From Flavobacterium sp. 9AF (GTDB lineage: Bacteria > Bacteroidota > Bacteroidia > Flavobacteriales > Flavobacteriaceae): a stretch of DNA of 64,000 bases. The notes under the pieces were generated by a model. The model searched no databases. It saw only the letters and a program-made list of their open reading frames with translations, and was not told the origin of the DNA. The stretch lies in assembly GCF_902506265.1 (NCBI RefSeq), contig NZ_LR733556.1, forward strand, positions 2,891,062-2,955,061, given 5' to 3'. Of this stretch, positions 51,300 through 59,573 are shown in pieces. The first letter of the stretch is position 1; every line of letters starts with the position of its first letter. Position numbers and translations under genes: made by a program.

Positions 51300-52103
51300 T
51301 TATTTGTATAAGGGAATAATTTTACGTTCCAAAAATAATCTTTCGTAGTCTTTTACTTGAAAATTTTCCATGGTTTCTATATCGTCTTCATCAATACCGA
51401 AAAATAAAGCACCCGAAACTTCATATTCTCTGATACTATCTAGTTTAATACTGATTTCTTTATTCTCGTTTTCTTTTAGGCTAACTATATAAGTTATTTC
51501 TGTATCAGTATCTTTTAAATATAGGCTAGTATAGTAATAAATAGAATCTATTTCTTTTAATTCCATTTTTGCAATGAGAGAATCTTTAGATTGTGAAATT
51601 TGAATTTCTAAATTAGAAGATTGATGAACGATACCATATTGTTTGGGTAAAGAAGTTGCAATAAAAGCAAAGGAACAAATACATAGAATAGCAGGTTTTG
51701 CTATTTTGGGTAACAGTATAATGGTTTTTGTTGGGTTAAACCAATACCAATAGGAGAGTGGTACTATGGCTAATGTATATAAATCGGTGTAATCAACGGT
51801 TCTATTTATTCCAATACCAATACTTTGAAACCAAAGCAGTAATGGTTCAATCCATTCTGATTTCCAAACAATAAAAAGTAAAATTGAAGCGATATAATTT
51901 AGTTTTACTTTTTTGGGAAATAATAAACTTATAAAATATGGGAATGCAAACAAACCTGTAACATCAGATAATTTTCCTGTAATTTCATTATGAAAAGTTT
52001 CTTTTAAAATAAAATCATTAATAAGTAATATTCCTACAGCAATTAAAAAGAAAAATCGATAGTATTGTTTACTTTCATTCTTATTCTTAGTTAATTGTGT
52101 CAT
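51300..52103 (-). CDS. Membrane protein of unknown function (267 aa)
   Basis: 267 residues from ATG 52101-52103 (a GTG at 52115 is also in frame). The N-terminal two thirds holds about five membrane helices with the conserved-looking EITGKLSDVTGLFAFPYF; the C-terminal third is soluble, charged and beta-rich. It overlaps the SRPBCC gene by 17 bases, so the two are translationally coupled and probably act together. The stop codon abuts the stop of the Nudix gene with no terminator between them. Function unknown. Confidence 0.65.
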   Translation of the reverse strand: MTQLTKNKNESKQYYRFFFLIAVGILLINDFILKETFHNEITGKLSDVTGLFAFPYFISLLFPKKVKLNYIASILLFIVWKSEWIEPLLLWFQSIGIGINRTVDYTDLYTLAIVPLSYWYWFNPTKTIILLPKIAKPAILCICSFAFIATSLPKQYGIVHQSSNLEIQISQSKDSLIAKMELKEIDSIYYYTSLYLKDTDTEITYIVSLKENENKEISIKLDSIREYEVSGALFFGIDEDDIETMENFQVKDYERLFLERKIIPLYK

Positions 52104-53169
52104 TTTTTGGAGCACTAACAGGTTTAGACGTTATAGTTGGTTTGGTTACCGGTTTAGGAATTTCATTTTTAACTTTAACTGGTATTAAAATTTCGGTAAT
52201 GAATTCGGATGGATTATTCGTTTGACTAATGTCTTTTTTATAGATTTCTTTAATAGCATTTGTTGTTAGGTCTAAAGCATATTCTTGATTTTCTTTGATA
52301 AAAGCAAAACCTTTATCCCAAGCTTCTTTTCTATGATAATAACTACCTTTTAAGGTTATTTTTAAAGCACTATATTCTTCTTGAAAATGTCCAGTAATGT
52401 CACTTAAAGGAGTTGTTAATATTTCTTCTTCTATAGGAATACAAGCAGCAAAAGAAATAGGTTCTTCAAAATTCCAAGTAAAATATTGGATGAAATTATT
52501 ACCATTAATTACAATATCATTTTGTTTTACAAATTGTAAAACATTATCCATTGCTTTTTTCGTTTTTACAGGTAAATTAATTCCAGTTGCGGAATCTTTT
52601 TGTTGTATATAATAACTAGCAGGATACTTTGTTATTCCATTAATTGAAATAGCATAGTTGCTTATTTCATTTACTAAATAATTAGTAATATTTTCTAAGC
52701 CTTGTTCCATTTTTGAAGTGTACACAAATTCGTTTCCACCTTTTAAAAAGGATGTTAGTTTTTCATTAAAACTTAATTTTCCTTTTATTTGCCAAGTAAC
52801 TTTTGTTTCACCTTTAATTTCTTCCAATTTCCAATGCCATTCGTATGTATCATTTTGTTGTTCTTTCAATTGATAGATGGAATCGTTTGAAAAAACTTTT
52901 GTTGTGATTACTTTAGAATTATCCCAACTTATGAAAGCACCTTCACCAGTAGTTATTTCAGAAAGAGATATTTTAGTTTTAGTGTTTAATTCTGGATACC
53001 AATGATTCCAATTTTTATAGTCATTGATAAATTGAAATAGCGTATTTTTTGAAGTTTTTATAGTTCTTTCCGATTTATAGGTAAATTCATTAGGTTGTGT
53101 AGCTATAAAAACTATAAAAGCGATTGATAAAAGTAAGATAAGTAAGAAAATATATTTAGCTATTCTCAT
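52087..53169 (-). CDS. Membrane-anchored SRPBCC protein with GyrI-like effector domain
   Basis: 360 residues. An N-terminal helix (about 5-23) anchors it. Residues about 30-170 look like a polyketide-cyclase/START-type (SRPBCC) fold (SERTIKTSKNTLFQFINDYKNWNHWYPE, near residue 36, in outline). Residues about 200-320 look like a GyrI/effector-binding domain (HRKEAWDKGFAFIKEN). The Thr/Pro/Lys-rich tail is disordered. SRPBCC and GyrI domains both bind hydrophobic ligands, so a lipid- or drug-binding role is likely. It overlaps the membrane protein gene that follows. Confidence 0.72.
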   Translation of the reverse strand: MRIAKYIFLLILLLSIAFIVFIATQPNEFTYKSERTIKTSKNTLFQFINDYKNWNHWYPELNTKTKISLSEITTGEGAFISWDNSKVITTKVFSNDSIYQLKEQQNDTYEWHWKLEEIKGETKVTWQIKGKLSFNEKLTSFLKGGNEFVYTSKMEQGLENITNYLVNEISNYAISINGITKYPASYYIQQKDSATGINLPVKTKKAMDNVLQFVKQNDIVINGNNFIQYFTWNFEEPISFAACIPIEEEILTTPLSDITGHFQEEYSALKITLKGSYYHRKEAWDKGFAFIKENQEYALDLTTNAIKEIYKKDISQTNNPSEFITEILIPVKVKNEIPKPVTKPTITSKPVSAPKNDTIN

Positions 53170-53205
53170 TTAATGGCAAATTTGTGGTTTTCCAAATATA
53201 TAAAA

Positions 53206-53394
53206 TTAATCCTTTAAATATAATTTAATAAAAAATAAAAAAGCTATAAAAAGGAGAAAACCAAACAATATCCAATAGGTGCCTTTATATTGCAGTTTAA
53301 GTTCTTTAAGGTCTTTTCGATACACATAAATCATTACAGCAATAAAAGCAATAACAAAAAAAATAGCGAAATACCATTGACCTGTTGAAAACAT
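53206..53394 (-). CDS. Two-helix small membrane protein (62 aa)
   Basis: 62 residues from ATG 53392-53394, MFSTGQWYF; an in-frame ATG at 53436 lies upstream of the -7 box. Two membrane helices with a short YRKDLKELKLQYKGTY loop. No family is recognised. It precedes the SRPBCC gene by 36 bases and may be its co-transcribed partner. Confidence 0.6.
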   Translation of the reverse strand: MFSTGQWYFAIFFVIAFIAVMIYVYRKDLKELKLQYKGTYWILFGFLLFIAFLFFIKLYLKD

Positions 53395-53411
53395 AATTAT
53401 AATTTTTTTTG

Positions 53412-53419
53412 CAAAAATA
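53412..53419 (-). promoter_or_regulatory. Bacteroidota -7 box for the 53206-53394 gene
   Basis: On the minus strand TATTTTTG (plus strand CAAAAATA), an exact TAnnTTTG match 17 bases before ATG 53394. It supports the short start. Confidence 0.5.
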
Positions 53420-53470
53420 GGAAATGAAATACGCATTTGAATACTTTTACATGAATAAAATATAGGAATA

Positions 53471-53854
53471 ATGAAAAAACAATTAGAAGCGGTAACTCTA
53501 TTTCATACTACGTATGGTTTAGGAGTTAGTAATGAATTGAAAGCCAATCTTGGAGAGCAAAAAAATCAATTGCGATTTGAGTTAATGAAAGAAGAGAATG
53601 AAGAATATTTAGAAGCCGTTCAAAATAATGATATTATTGAAATTGCAGATGCATTAGGCGATATGTTGTATATCCTTTGTGGAACTATTTTAGAACACGG
53701 TTTACAACACAAAATTGAGGAAGTATTTGATGAAATTCAAAGAAGCAATATGAGTAAATTGGGAGAAGATGGCAAGCCTATTTATAGAGAAGATGGTAAA
53801 GTAATGAAAGGGCCTAATTATTTTAAACCTAATTTTGAGCCTATTTTAAAATAA
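53471..53854 (+). CDS. MazG-like nucleoside triphosphate pyrophosphohydrolase
   Basis: 127 residues, all-alpha NTP-PPase type. Metal-binding residues are visible in MKEENEEYLEAV (EExxE, about 39-48) and DALGDMLYIL (D near residue 62). It hydrolyses dNTPs or other nucleotides to monophosphates plus PPi. Alone here, with a strong terminator after it. It may serve nucleotide pool cleaning or a stress function. Confidence 0.82.
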   Translation: MKKQLEAVTLFHTTYGLGVSNELKANLGEQKNQLRFELMKEENEEYLEAVQNNDIIEIADALGDMLYILCGTILEHGLQHKIEEVFDEIQRSNMSKLGEDGKPIYREDGKVMKGPNYFKPNFEPILK

Positions 53855-53866
53855 GAAAAGTCATTG

Positions 53867-53902
53867 CAAAAAAACGATTTCAGAAAGAAATCGTTTTTTT
53901 TA
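53867..53902. terminator. Bidirectional terminator
   Basis: Hairpin AAAAAAACGATTTC-AGAAA-GAAATCGTTTTTTT between the converging MazG-like and Vat-like genes. Confidence 0.9.
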
Positions 53903-53920
53903 TTATATTTTATCCAAAAA

Positions 53921-54538
53921 TTACAGTTCATCTATTTTATTATCAGTAAGTTTTTGAATGTTATTTGTAATTTTTTCTATATTCCAATCCCACCATTTTA
54001 TTTCTAAAAGTTTGTTAATGGTTTTTTCATCAAATCGTTTTCTAATTTCTTGTGCAGGATTTCCACCCACTACAGTATAAGGAGCTACATCTTTAATAAC
54101 TGTAGAATTAGTTGCTATAATTGCTCCATCTCCAATTTTTATTCCTGCCATTATAGTTGCATTGTGTCCAATCCATACATCATTTCCGATGATTATATCT
54201 CCTTTATTTGGATATGTTTTTCCCTCCATTGCTTTTTCCCAACCTTTTCCAAAAATGGCAAAAGGGTAAGCTGATAGGGAATGGGTAAGGTGATTGGCTC
54301 CATTCATTATAAATTTTACTCCAGAAGCAATCATGCAAAATTTTCCAATGATTAGTTTATCATCTATAAAATCAAAATGGTATTTTACATTTTTTTCAAA
54401 ATTTTCAACGTTTTCAAAATCATCATAATAGGTATAATCACCCACAATGATATTGGGATTCGTAATGATATTCTTTAAAAAACAAAGTTTATCATAGTTT
54501 TCAAGTGGAAATTTTTTTTCTTTATTTGGACCATTCAT
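53921..54538 (-). CDS. Vat-like streptogramin A/xenobiotic O-acetyltransferase
   Basis: 205 residues, close to Vat proteins in length. The left-handed beta-helix (hexapeptide repeats) runs through about 55-165 with the catalytic loop IMNGANH (H83) and IIIGNDVWIGHNATIMAG. The beginning MNGPN and IIVGDYTYYDDFE also fit Vat enzymes. Acetyl-CoA would be used to acetylate a hydroxyl, inactivating streptogramin A antibiotics. Chromosomal relatives are common in flavobacteria and may have another substrate. A palindrome lies in the upstream spacer. Confidence 0.82.
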   Translation of the reverse strand: MNGPNKEKKFPLENYDKLCFLKNIITNPNIIVGDYTYYDDFENVENFEKNVKYHFDFIDDKLIIGKFCMIASGVKFIMNGANHLTHSLSAYPFAIFGKGWEKAMEGKTYPNKGDIIIGNDVWIGHNATIMAGIKIGDGAIIATNSTVIKDVAPYTVVGGNPAQEIRKRFDEKTINKLLEIKWWDWNIEKITNNIQKLTDNKIDEL

Positions 54539-54574
54539 ATAATTCAGTTTTTTAATAATAATTATTACTTTATA

Positions 54575-54584
54575 CTTACGTAAG
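54575..54584. promoter_or_regulatory. Palindrome upstream of the Vat-like gene
   Basis: CTTACGTAAG, a perfect 10-base palindrome located 37 bases upstream of the 54538 start. A possible operator. Short, so weakly supported. Confidence 0.3.
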
Positions 54585-54672
54585 AATGCAAAAAATAATA
54601 AATGATTTCAAATATATAATTGTAAAGTTGTAAAAGAAAGAATAAGAGGTATGAATTAATATCATTAGTTTT

Positions 54673-55605
54673 TTAGTTTACAATATCTGATAATGCTCTA
54701 AAAATATTCATAGGATATTCAGCAATACGATTGCATAAATATAAATACCATTCTGCACCATAGACAAAATATAGTTTGGTATTATAACCTCTCATTTTTA
54801 AATTGTCTAATTGATCTGTTTCGATACCATACAAACTTTCGAATTCATACAATTCAGAATCGGTTTTATAAAAATCAATTCGTTTTGCAGCTTCTTCTTG
54901 AATAAAATGATGATGCGTTGCTATAGCACATCTATGATTTTTGGATAGAAGTTCATCTAAATAATATAAATACGTTTCGTCTAATTCCTTTCCCCTTGGA
55001 ATCGAAAGACCTTCAGGTGTTTCAAAAGCTCCTTTTACAATTCTAATTCTGCCCTTTTCTTTTATGAGTTCTTTAAAGTCATCTTTACTACGATATAAAT
55101 AAGCTTGTAGGGTTATCGATAAATTATCAAATTGTTTAGAACCTTTAATATAAGTATCCATTACATTATCCGTTTTTTCTGTTCCTTCAGCGCTTATTGT
55201 AACTTCTATATTTTTAGCTTCCTTACAAATTTGCGTTAAGTTTTCAAAACATAAATCCTTTGATATTGCTAATCCAATGTGGGATAAATCTAATGAAATT
55301 GTGGCATTTAAGTTCTGATTTTTAATTTGTTTTGCAATGCGTATAAATTCGTTTGTAGCTTGGTGAGCTTCTTGAATTGTTGCCGTATTTTCACCCATAA
55401 ATTCTAAGGAACATTTCATTCCATTCTTATTTTGATCAATAACTTTCATTATTGTTTCTTCAAGATTTTCCCCACCAATATATCTATCAGCAGCTTTTTT
55501 TAAAGTCTTGTATAGAACAGGATCTTTCAATATGTGTGTTTTAACATTTTCATTTAAAGCCGCTTTTTTTAAAGCGTTTGAACCTATTAAGAGTAAATTT
55601 TCCAT
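54673..55605 (-). CDS. Proline dehydrogenase
   Basis: 310 residues, the length of monofunctional proline dehydrogenases of the PutB type, with the TIM-barrel FAD motifs. Visible are the early LEFMGENTATIQEA, the ISLDLSHIGLAIS region, RIRIVKGAFETPEG with its lysine, IATHHH, and the C-terminal YGAEWYLYLCNRIAE. It oxidises L-proline to pyrroline-5-carboxylate with electrons going to quinone. It lies 77 bases after the ArsR gene in the same direction, suggesting joint control. No P5C dehydrogenase is adjacent. Confidence 0.9.
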   Translation of the reverse strand: MENLLLIGSNALKKAALNENVKTHILKDPVLYKTLKKAADRYIGGENLEETIMKVIDQNKNGMKCSLEFMGENTATIQEAHQATNEFIRIAKQIKNQNLNATISLDLSHIGLAISKDLCFENLTQICKEAKNIEVTISAEGTEKTDNVMDTYIKGSKQFDNLSITLQAYLYRSKDDFKELIKEKGRIRIVKGAFETPEGLSIPRGKELDETYLYYLDELLSKNHRCAIATHHHFIQEEAAKRIDFYKTDSELYEFESLYGIETDQLDNLKMRGYNTKLYFVYGAEWYLYLCNRIAEYPMNIFRALSDIVN

Positions 55606-55682
55606 ATTTTTATTATTAATATCTATTTGTTTGAATTTATATATTTAAATATCTCGATTTATCATTTTATAACTTTAAAAAA

Positions 55683-55985
55683 TTATAGATTTTTTTTAAG
55701 AAAAAGGATGTAATCACTAATAACCTTTTCATTTCTTTTATAATATGTCCATTTACCAATTCTTGTTGCAACCAACAGATCTACTTTTTGCATCATAGTT
55801 AAATAATGTGAAATGGTTGACTGTGAAAGACCTGACTTGTCTTGAATGTGACATACGCAAACACCATTTTTAAAATCAGGAACATTAATTTGTGGAGGAA
55901 AGTTAGCTTCCATATCTTTTAGCCAATCCAAAATTTCTATTCTAACAGCGTTTGATAAAACTTTATTAATTTCTATTATATCCAT
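55683..55985 (-). CDS. ArsR-family winged-helix repressor with CVC motif
   Basis: 100 residues. The HTH (SGLSQSTISHYLTMMQ, about 51-66) is followed by a beta-wing TRIGKWTYYKRNE. A Cys-Val-Cys motif (C43/C45) precedes the recognition helix, resembling the metal/thiol-sensing site of ArsR, but the third cysteine is not obvious. It could sense a metal or a reactive metabolite. A perfect inverted repeat lies 20 bases upstream of the start. The neighbouring proline dehydrogenase is the likely target. Confidence 0.8.
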   Translation of the reverse strand: MDIIEINKVLSNAVRIEILDWLKDMEANFPPQINVPDFKNGVCVCHIQDKSGLSQSTISHYLTMMQKVDLLVATRIGKWTYYKRNEKVISDYILFLKKNL

Positions 55986-56004
55986 ACAACAAATATAATA
56001 TTAT

Positions 56005-56024
56005 ATATCGAAATATGTCGATAT
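56005..56024. promoter_or_regulatory. Candidate ArsR operator
   Basis: ATATCGA, 6-base spacer, TCGATAT: a perfect 7-base inverted repeat 20 bases upstream of the ArsR start. Size and position fit a homodimeric winged-helix repressor acting on its own promoter. Confidence 0.6.
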
Positions 56025-56093
56025 GTGTTAATTATTTTTTTGAATTCGAATGCTTTAGATATTGAATAAATGTGCAAGTTTTATTCTAATTTT

Positions 56094-56726
56094 TTATTTA
56101 GCTTTCGCTAATGCCATTTTTACAGCAAGTCCAGTTAAGACCGAAGTCATAAACCATTTTTGAATGCGCAACCAAATTGGTTTTTTAGCAAACCAGTTTG
56201 CCATTTTTGAAGCAGAAATGACAATCAAAAAGTTGACACTGAAACTTATCATGATCTGAACGATTCCCAATTGAAAACTCTGACTCAAGATAGAACCGTA
56301 TTCGGGTTTTATAAATTGAGGAAAAAAAGAAAGATAAAAAACGGCCATTTTAGGATTCAAAATATTAGTCATAAGACCAATATTAAATAATTTTAAAGGA
56401 TTATCTGATTTTAAATTTGTTTTGGCTTCAAAGATTTTATTTTCAGATTTTAAGGAATTATAGGCTAAGTAGAGAAGATAGCATATACCCAAAATTTTTA
56501 CAACTGTAAAAACATAAGGAATAGCAAAAAAGATAGCCGTTAATCCAAATGAGACCATAATGATGTGAAATAAAAATCCGCACATTACTTCGAATAATGA
56601 AATAATTCCTGCATTTTTCCCTTGTGATAAGGATCTAGAAAGTAAGTAAATCATGTTGGGTCCAGGAGTAAGTACCATTAGTAAGGCAGATAAAGCAAAT
56701 AAGAGTAAGTCGTTGATTGGAATCAT
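56094..56726 (-). CDS. LysE/RhtB-family amino-acid exporter
   Basis: 210 residues with five or six membrane helices. The N-terminal motif FALSALLMVLTPGPNMIYLLS and KNAGIISLFEVMCGFL are typical of LysE/RhtB exporters, which pump amino acids such as lysine, homoserine or threonine. The specific substrate is unknown. It stands alone, on the same strand as ArsR-proline dehydrogenase downstream of it. Confidence 0.87.
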   Translation of the reverse strand: MIPINDLLLFALSALLMVLTPGPNMIYLLSRSLSQGKNAGIISLFEVMCGFLFHIIMVSFGLTAIFFAIPYVFTVVKILGICYLLYLAYNSLKSENKIFEAKTNLKSDNPLKLFNIGLMTNILNPKMAVFYLSFFPQFIKPEYGSILSQSFQLGIVQIMISFSVNFLIVISASKMANWFAKKPIWLRIQKWFMTSVLTGLAVKMALAKAK

Positions 56727-56806
56727 ATTGATGTTGTTTAGGTTTGACTATTTAATTTCTACTATTTCTTTTATAAGACACCATAATTTTGGTAAAACTT
56801 ACCCTT

Positions 56807-57238
56807 TTAAGAAGTTTGCTTGATGCCCTCTTGAATTGCTGTTTTAAGCACCTCCAAATCTATATCTTGAAGCTTTTTGAATTTAATACAATAACCTGTT
56901 ATAGTGGCTTTACCTATAGTGTCTTTATAAGTTTCGGATAAATATTTTTTGTCTTCAAGTCCCATTATGTAAACTGAAATTCCAGTGGTGTTTGCACTAA
57001 TTCCGGCTTGATAAAAATCTTTGGTTGTACCATTTGCATAATGTATAGTTAAATGTCCGTAACCAATGTTAGGATTCGTAACGATTTTCCCTGTTGCATC
57101 TTTTCCATCTAAAAACCATAATGTATTATCTTTTGGAAAAACTTGTACGATGTTTTCGTGCAAAATTACCATGTCAGAACGTTTGGGTTCTGGTAAAGAA
57201 GCTATATATTCTTTGATTTGATTGGTAACTGTCAACAT
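56807..57238 (-). CDS. DUF1801/YdhG-like protein
   Basis: 143 residues, cytoplasmic. The N-terminal IKEYIASLPEPKRSDMVILHENIVQ fits a DUF1801 domain, with LTIHYANG in the middle and a C-terminal GYCIKFKKLQDIDLEVLKTAI. The domain is related to a frataxin-like or YdhG fold; its function is not known to me. Confidence in the family is moderate. It is co-directional with the LysE gene, 80 bases downstream. Confidence 0.7.
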   Translation of the reverse strand: MLTVTNQIKEYIASLPEPKRSDMVILHENIVQVFPKDNTLWFLDGKDATGKIVTNPNIGYGHLTIHYANGTTKDFYQAGISANTTGISVYIMGLEDKKYLSETYKDTIGKATITGYCIKFKKLQDIDLEVLKTAIQEGIKQTS

Positions 57239-57369
57239 TGTAATATTGAGTTTAATTCACTATTCAGAAATTATTCTAAATGGACTTTATTAACTTAAAT
57301 ATAATCCTTTCGATACTTTAATACAATATAGTAATTAATTCAAATGGAAATTGTTTTGACCTTAAAAAA

Positions 57370-57520
57370 TTAAAAAGAATCCCAATCTATTTCAGTTTCT
57401 AAAACTTCTTTTGGAGGTATCATTTGAAAAGGTCTAATGAGTACTTCTTTTTTCTTTGAAATCGGTACATCCTATCAAATGAAGAATCAAAATTAGGATA
57501 CTAAATTCAGACTTATTCAT
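57370..57520 (-). pseudogene. Small lipoprotein gene broken by a frameshift in an A run
   Basis: On the minus strand ATG 57518-57520 overlaps the end of the upstream gene and encodes a lipoprotein signal (ILHLIGC). After FKEKR the frame meets a stop. A second frame continues as EVLIRPFQMIPPKEVLETE and ends IDWDSF at 57370-57372. Removing one A from the run of six would fuse both parts into a 49-residue lipoprotein. It could be a decayed gene, a sequencing error or a phase-variable switch. Confidence 0.45.
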
Positions 57521-58013
57521 CATCAATTTTCAATAAATTATTCGTTCTAAAACCAATTAAACTTCCCTTTTTAGTAGCATAATTACCTCTTATAGTTGTA
57601 GTTTTATGGGTTGTAAGGTTGGTTATTTTGATTCCAATTTCGGATGTGTCTTCAACAGCATAATACGTGTCATAGATTACATATTGATAATTACCATTGG
57701 TAAAAGTAACATAATTCAAATCCATTCCTTCATTTTGAATACCACCTCCACGTGAATAATAAGAGTAGGTAAATTTACTCCAACTTTCCTTGGTTGTATC
57801 GGGATATTCAAATTCAATAGTAGTAGCTGTACCAAAGCGATAGATGAGGTATTGATTGTTTTTATCTTTCCCTAAAACAAGCTTTTTGCCTTTTTGATTT
57901 TCAAAACTGTAGACTAATACTTCATTGGGTAAAATATAGTTTTGTGCAAAAAGGAGCGAACACGAAAATAGCAGAAATAAAGTAATTAAAAGGGTAAGTT
58001 TCTTTTGATTCAT
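57513..58013 (-). CDS. Exported protein of unknown function (166 aa)
   Basis: 166 residues with a signal peptide (about 1-23, SLLFAQN). The mature part is beta-rich and Tyr-rich, with a GKKLVLGKDKNNQYLIYRFG repeat-like beginning. No family is recognised. Its 3' end overlaps the frameshifted lipoprotein ORF by 8 bases, so the two once formed an operon. It belongs to an orphan minus-strand gene group. Confidence 0.65.
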   Translation of the reverse strand: MNQKKLTLLITLFLLFSCSLLFAQNYILPNEVLVYSFENQKGKKLVLGKDKNNQYLIYRFGTATTIEFEYPDTTKESWSKFTYSYYSRGGGIQNEGMDLNYVTFTNGNYQYVIYDTYYAVEDTSEIGIKITNLTTHKTTTIRGNYATKKGSLIGFRTNNLLKIDDE

Positions 58014-58058
58014 AAATTGGGTTTATAGGGAAAAAAGGTATTGGAATTTTCTGAAATT

Positions 58059-58196
58059 TTATTCTTTTAATAATGAGATTTTCTTGGTACCATAAGCATC
58101 ATATTTTCGAAACAGAATAAACTGTTTCATCCCTTGAAAGTCACTTTCTATTAGCTATTCACTGGGTTCTTGTTGAATACCGTTCAAATGTGACAT
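58059..58196 (-). pseudogene. 46-codon ORF interrupted by an in-frame TAG
   Basis: Minus strand from ATG 58194-58196 to TAA 58059-58061. There is one in-frame TAG at codon 14; otherwise the frame is open, with a peptide such as FQGMKQFILFRKYDAYGTKK after it. The product is not recognised. It may be the relic of a small gene, or chance. Confidence 0.35.
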
Positions 58197-58218
58197 TTAT
58201 AAAATCTTTTTTTTTGTG

Positions 58219-58632
58219 TTATTCTTCATTCAATAATTTTTCATATTTCCATTTTTCAACTTTCTTAATTCTAAGGATTTTTTCTGCAATTTCAGGATTG
58301 TAGCGACATCTAGATTCTTGAAATCCAATCCAGTTAGGAAAATATTTTTTTGCCATTTTAAAAATCTTTTTATCAAAAGATTTAGAACGCATATGTCCAA
58401 CATCATTATCTGGCCCCACAAGTAAATTCATTCGATGTTTAATAACGTATTTAAAAGCGTTTTGTAGATGATGATTTCTATGTTCCCATAAACCTTCGTC
58501 TTCCCAAATAAAAGAACCAGATAGTATTTCATATTTCATTTTAGGAGTAATCATTTCTGATACTGTAGGTAATGTTCCTTTATTTCGTAGGAAAGTTATC
58601 CAAATCCTGATTTTTAAAAGAACATCAAGCAT
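58219..58632 (-). CDS. Hypothetical protein (137 aa)
   Basis: 137 residues, no signal peptide, basic (Lys/Arg-rich) with several aromatic residues and a histidine-rich central WEHRNHHLQNAF segment. I do not recognise a family. It lies in the orphan minus-strand group between broken ORFs. A real coding potential is likely because of the full-length open frame, but conservation is unknown. Confidence 0.5.
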   Translation of the reverse strand: MLDVLLKIRIWITFLRNKGTLPTVSEMITPKMKYEILSGSFIWEDEGLWEHRNHHLQNAFKYVIKHRMNLLVGPDNDVGHMRSKSFDKKIFKMAKKYFPNWIGFQESRCRYNPEIAEKILRIKKVEKWKYEKLLNEE

Positions 58633-58825
58633 CAGAAAAAGTTATTTAGAAAGTGAATGTAGGGTTATAGGGTACACAAATTTTTTAGCATTTGTCAGTT
58701 ATGTGTTTTAAATGGATTCTTTTATTTCTTCCATTCGGATTTTAGTCTTGGCTTAGTTAAAGATAAAATTTCTTACGAAATATTACTAATAATTTTTACA
58801 AAATTTACAAATCCTAGAAAGGATT

Positions 58826-59467
58826 TTACCACTCACTCTTATTAATTCCAAGAAGTTTTTTCATGACTTGATTGTATCGGTACATGATTCTTATTTTTTC
58901 ACGAGTGGGTTCAAAAAAATAATCGTATTTTATTCCGTATTCATTTTCTATTTCTTTAAACCTTTTTATGATATCTTCTTTTGGCCAATCTACTGCAATA
59001 GCAAGCAATCGTTTATTTCCGTTTTGAAAATCTAATTCCGCTTGTTCTTCCTTGTATTGTGTATAGAATTGAGGTTCGTTGATGGAATCCCTATAAATGC
59101 ATAGTTTTTTGTCAGAAATTTTCAAATGTAAAGTATCTTTTATCTGACTTAAATCATATTCAAATTCCTCCTTGAATAAAGGGAAAGAATGGTTTATATA
59201 AATTCGAATAGAATCATTCCCTTTTGTTTTGAATTTAAAGATTCCTGTAGAGTCGGTCTCAAATTCTGATATATGATTGTTTTGAACAATTTTAATCGAA
59301 TGTACTCGATTTGTCAGGCTCTCAATTGTTTGATCTGGGAAAGATTCGAGTACTTTCCAATTACTTTCTATCGATTTATAGAAAGCCACTTTACCAACAA
59401 TTTCTTTTTGGGAATAAAGATCTTGATAGGAAATCAACAAAACTAATATGAAAACCATTTTTTTCAT
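58826..59467 (-). CDS. Exported protein, carboxypeptidase-regulatory-like
   Basis: 213 residues with a signal peptide (about 1-19, YSQKE). The middle (FETDSTGIFKFKTKGNDSIRIYINH) resembles the small beta-sandwich of carboxypeptidase-regulatory-like domains, in which 'DSTGIFKF' is the typical turn. The C-terminal half is helical and charged. A function cannot be named. It is part of the orphan minus-strand group. Confidence 0.6.
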   Translation of the reverse strand: MKKMVFILVLLISYQDLYSQKEIVGKVAFYKSIESNWKVLESFPDQTIESLTNRVHSIKIVQNNHISEFETDSTGIFKFKTKGNDSIRIYINHSFPLFKEEFEYDLSQIKDTLHLKISDKKLCIYRDSINEPQFYTQYKEEQAELDFQNGNKRLLAIAVDWPKEDIIKRFKEIENEYGIKYDYFFEPTREKIRIMYRYNQVMKKLLGINKSEW

Positions 59468-59573
59468 ATATGTATAACGTTCTCGATTATAAATAATTAT
59501 ATGTTATTAATACTTGATTCTGAAAATACACATCCAAACGATTACTGAAGTAGCAGAGATGCATTTAGTTGTT

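Noticed and set aside
55641..55652. ATATTTAAATAT palindrome upstream of proline dehydrogenase
   Set aside because: AT-only and short; not reported as a feature.
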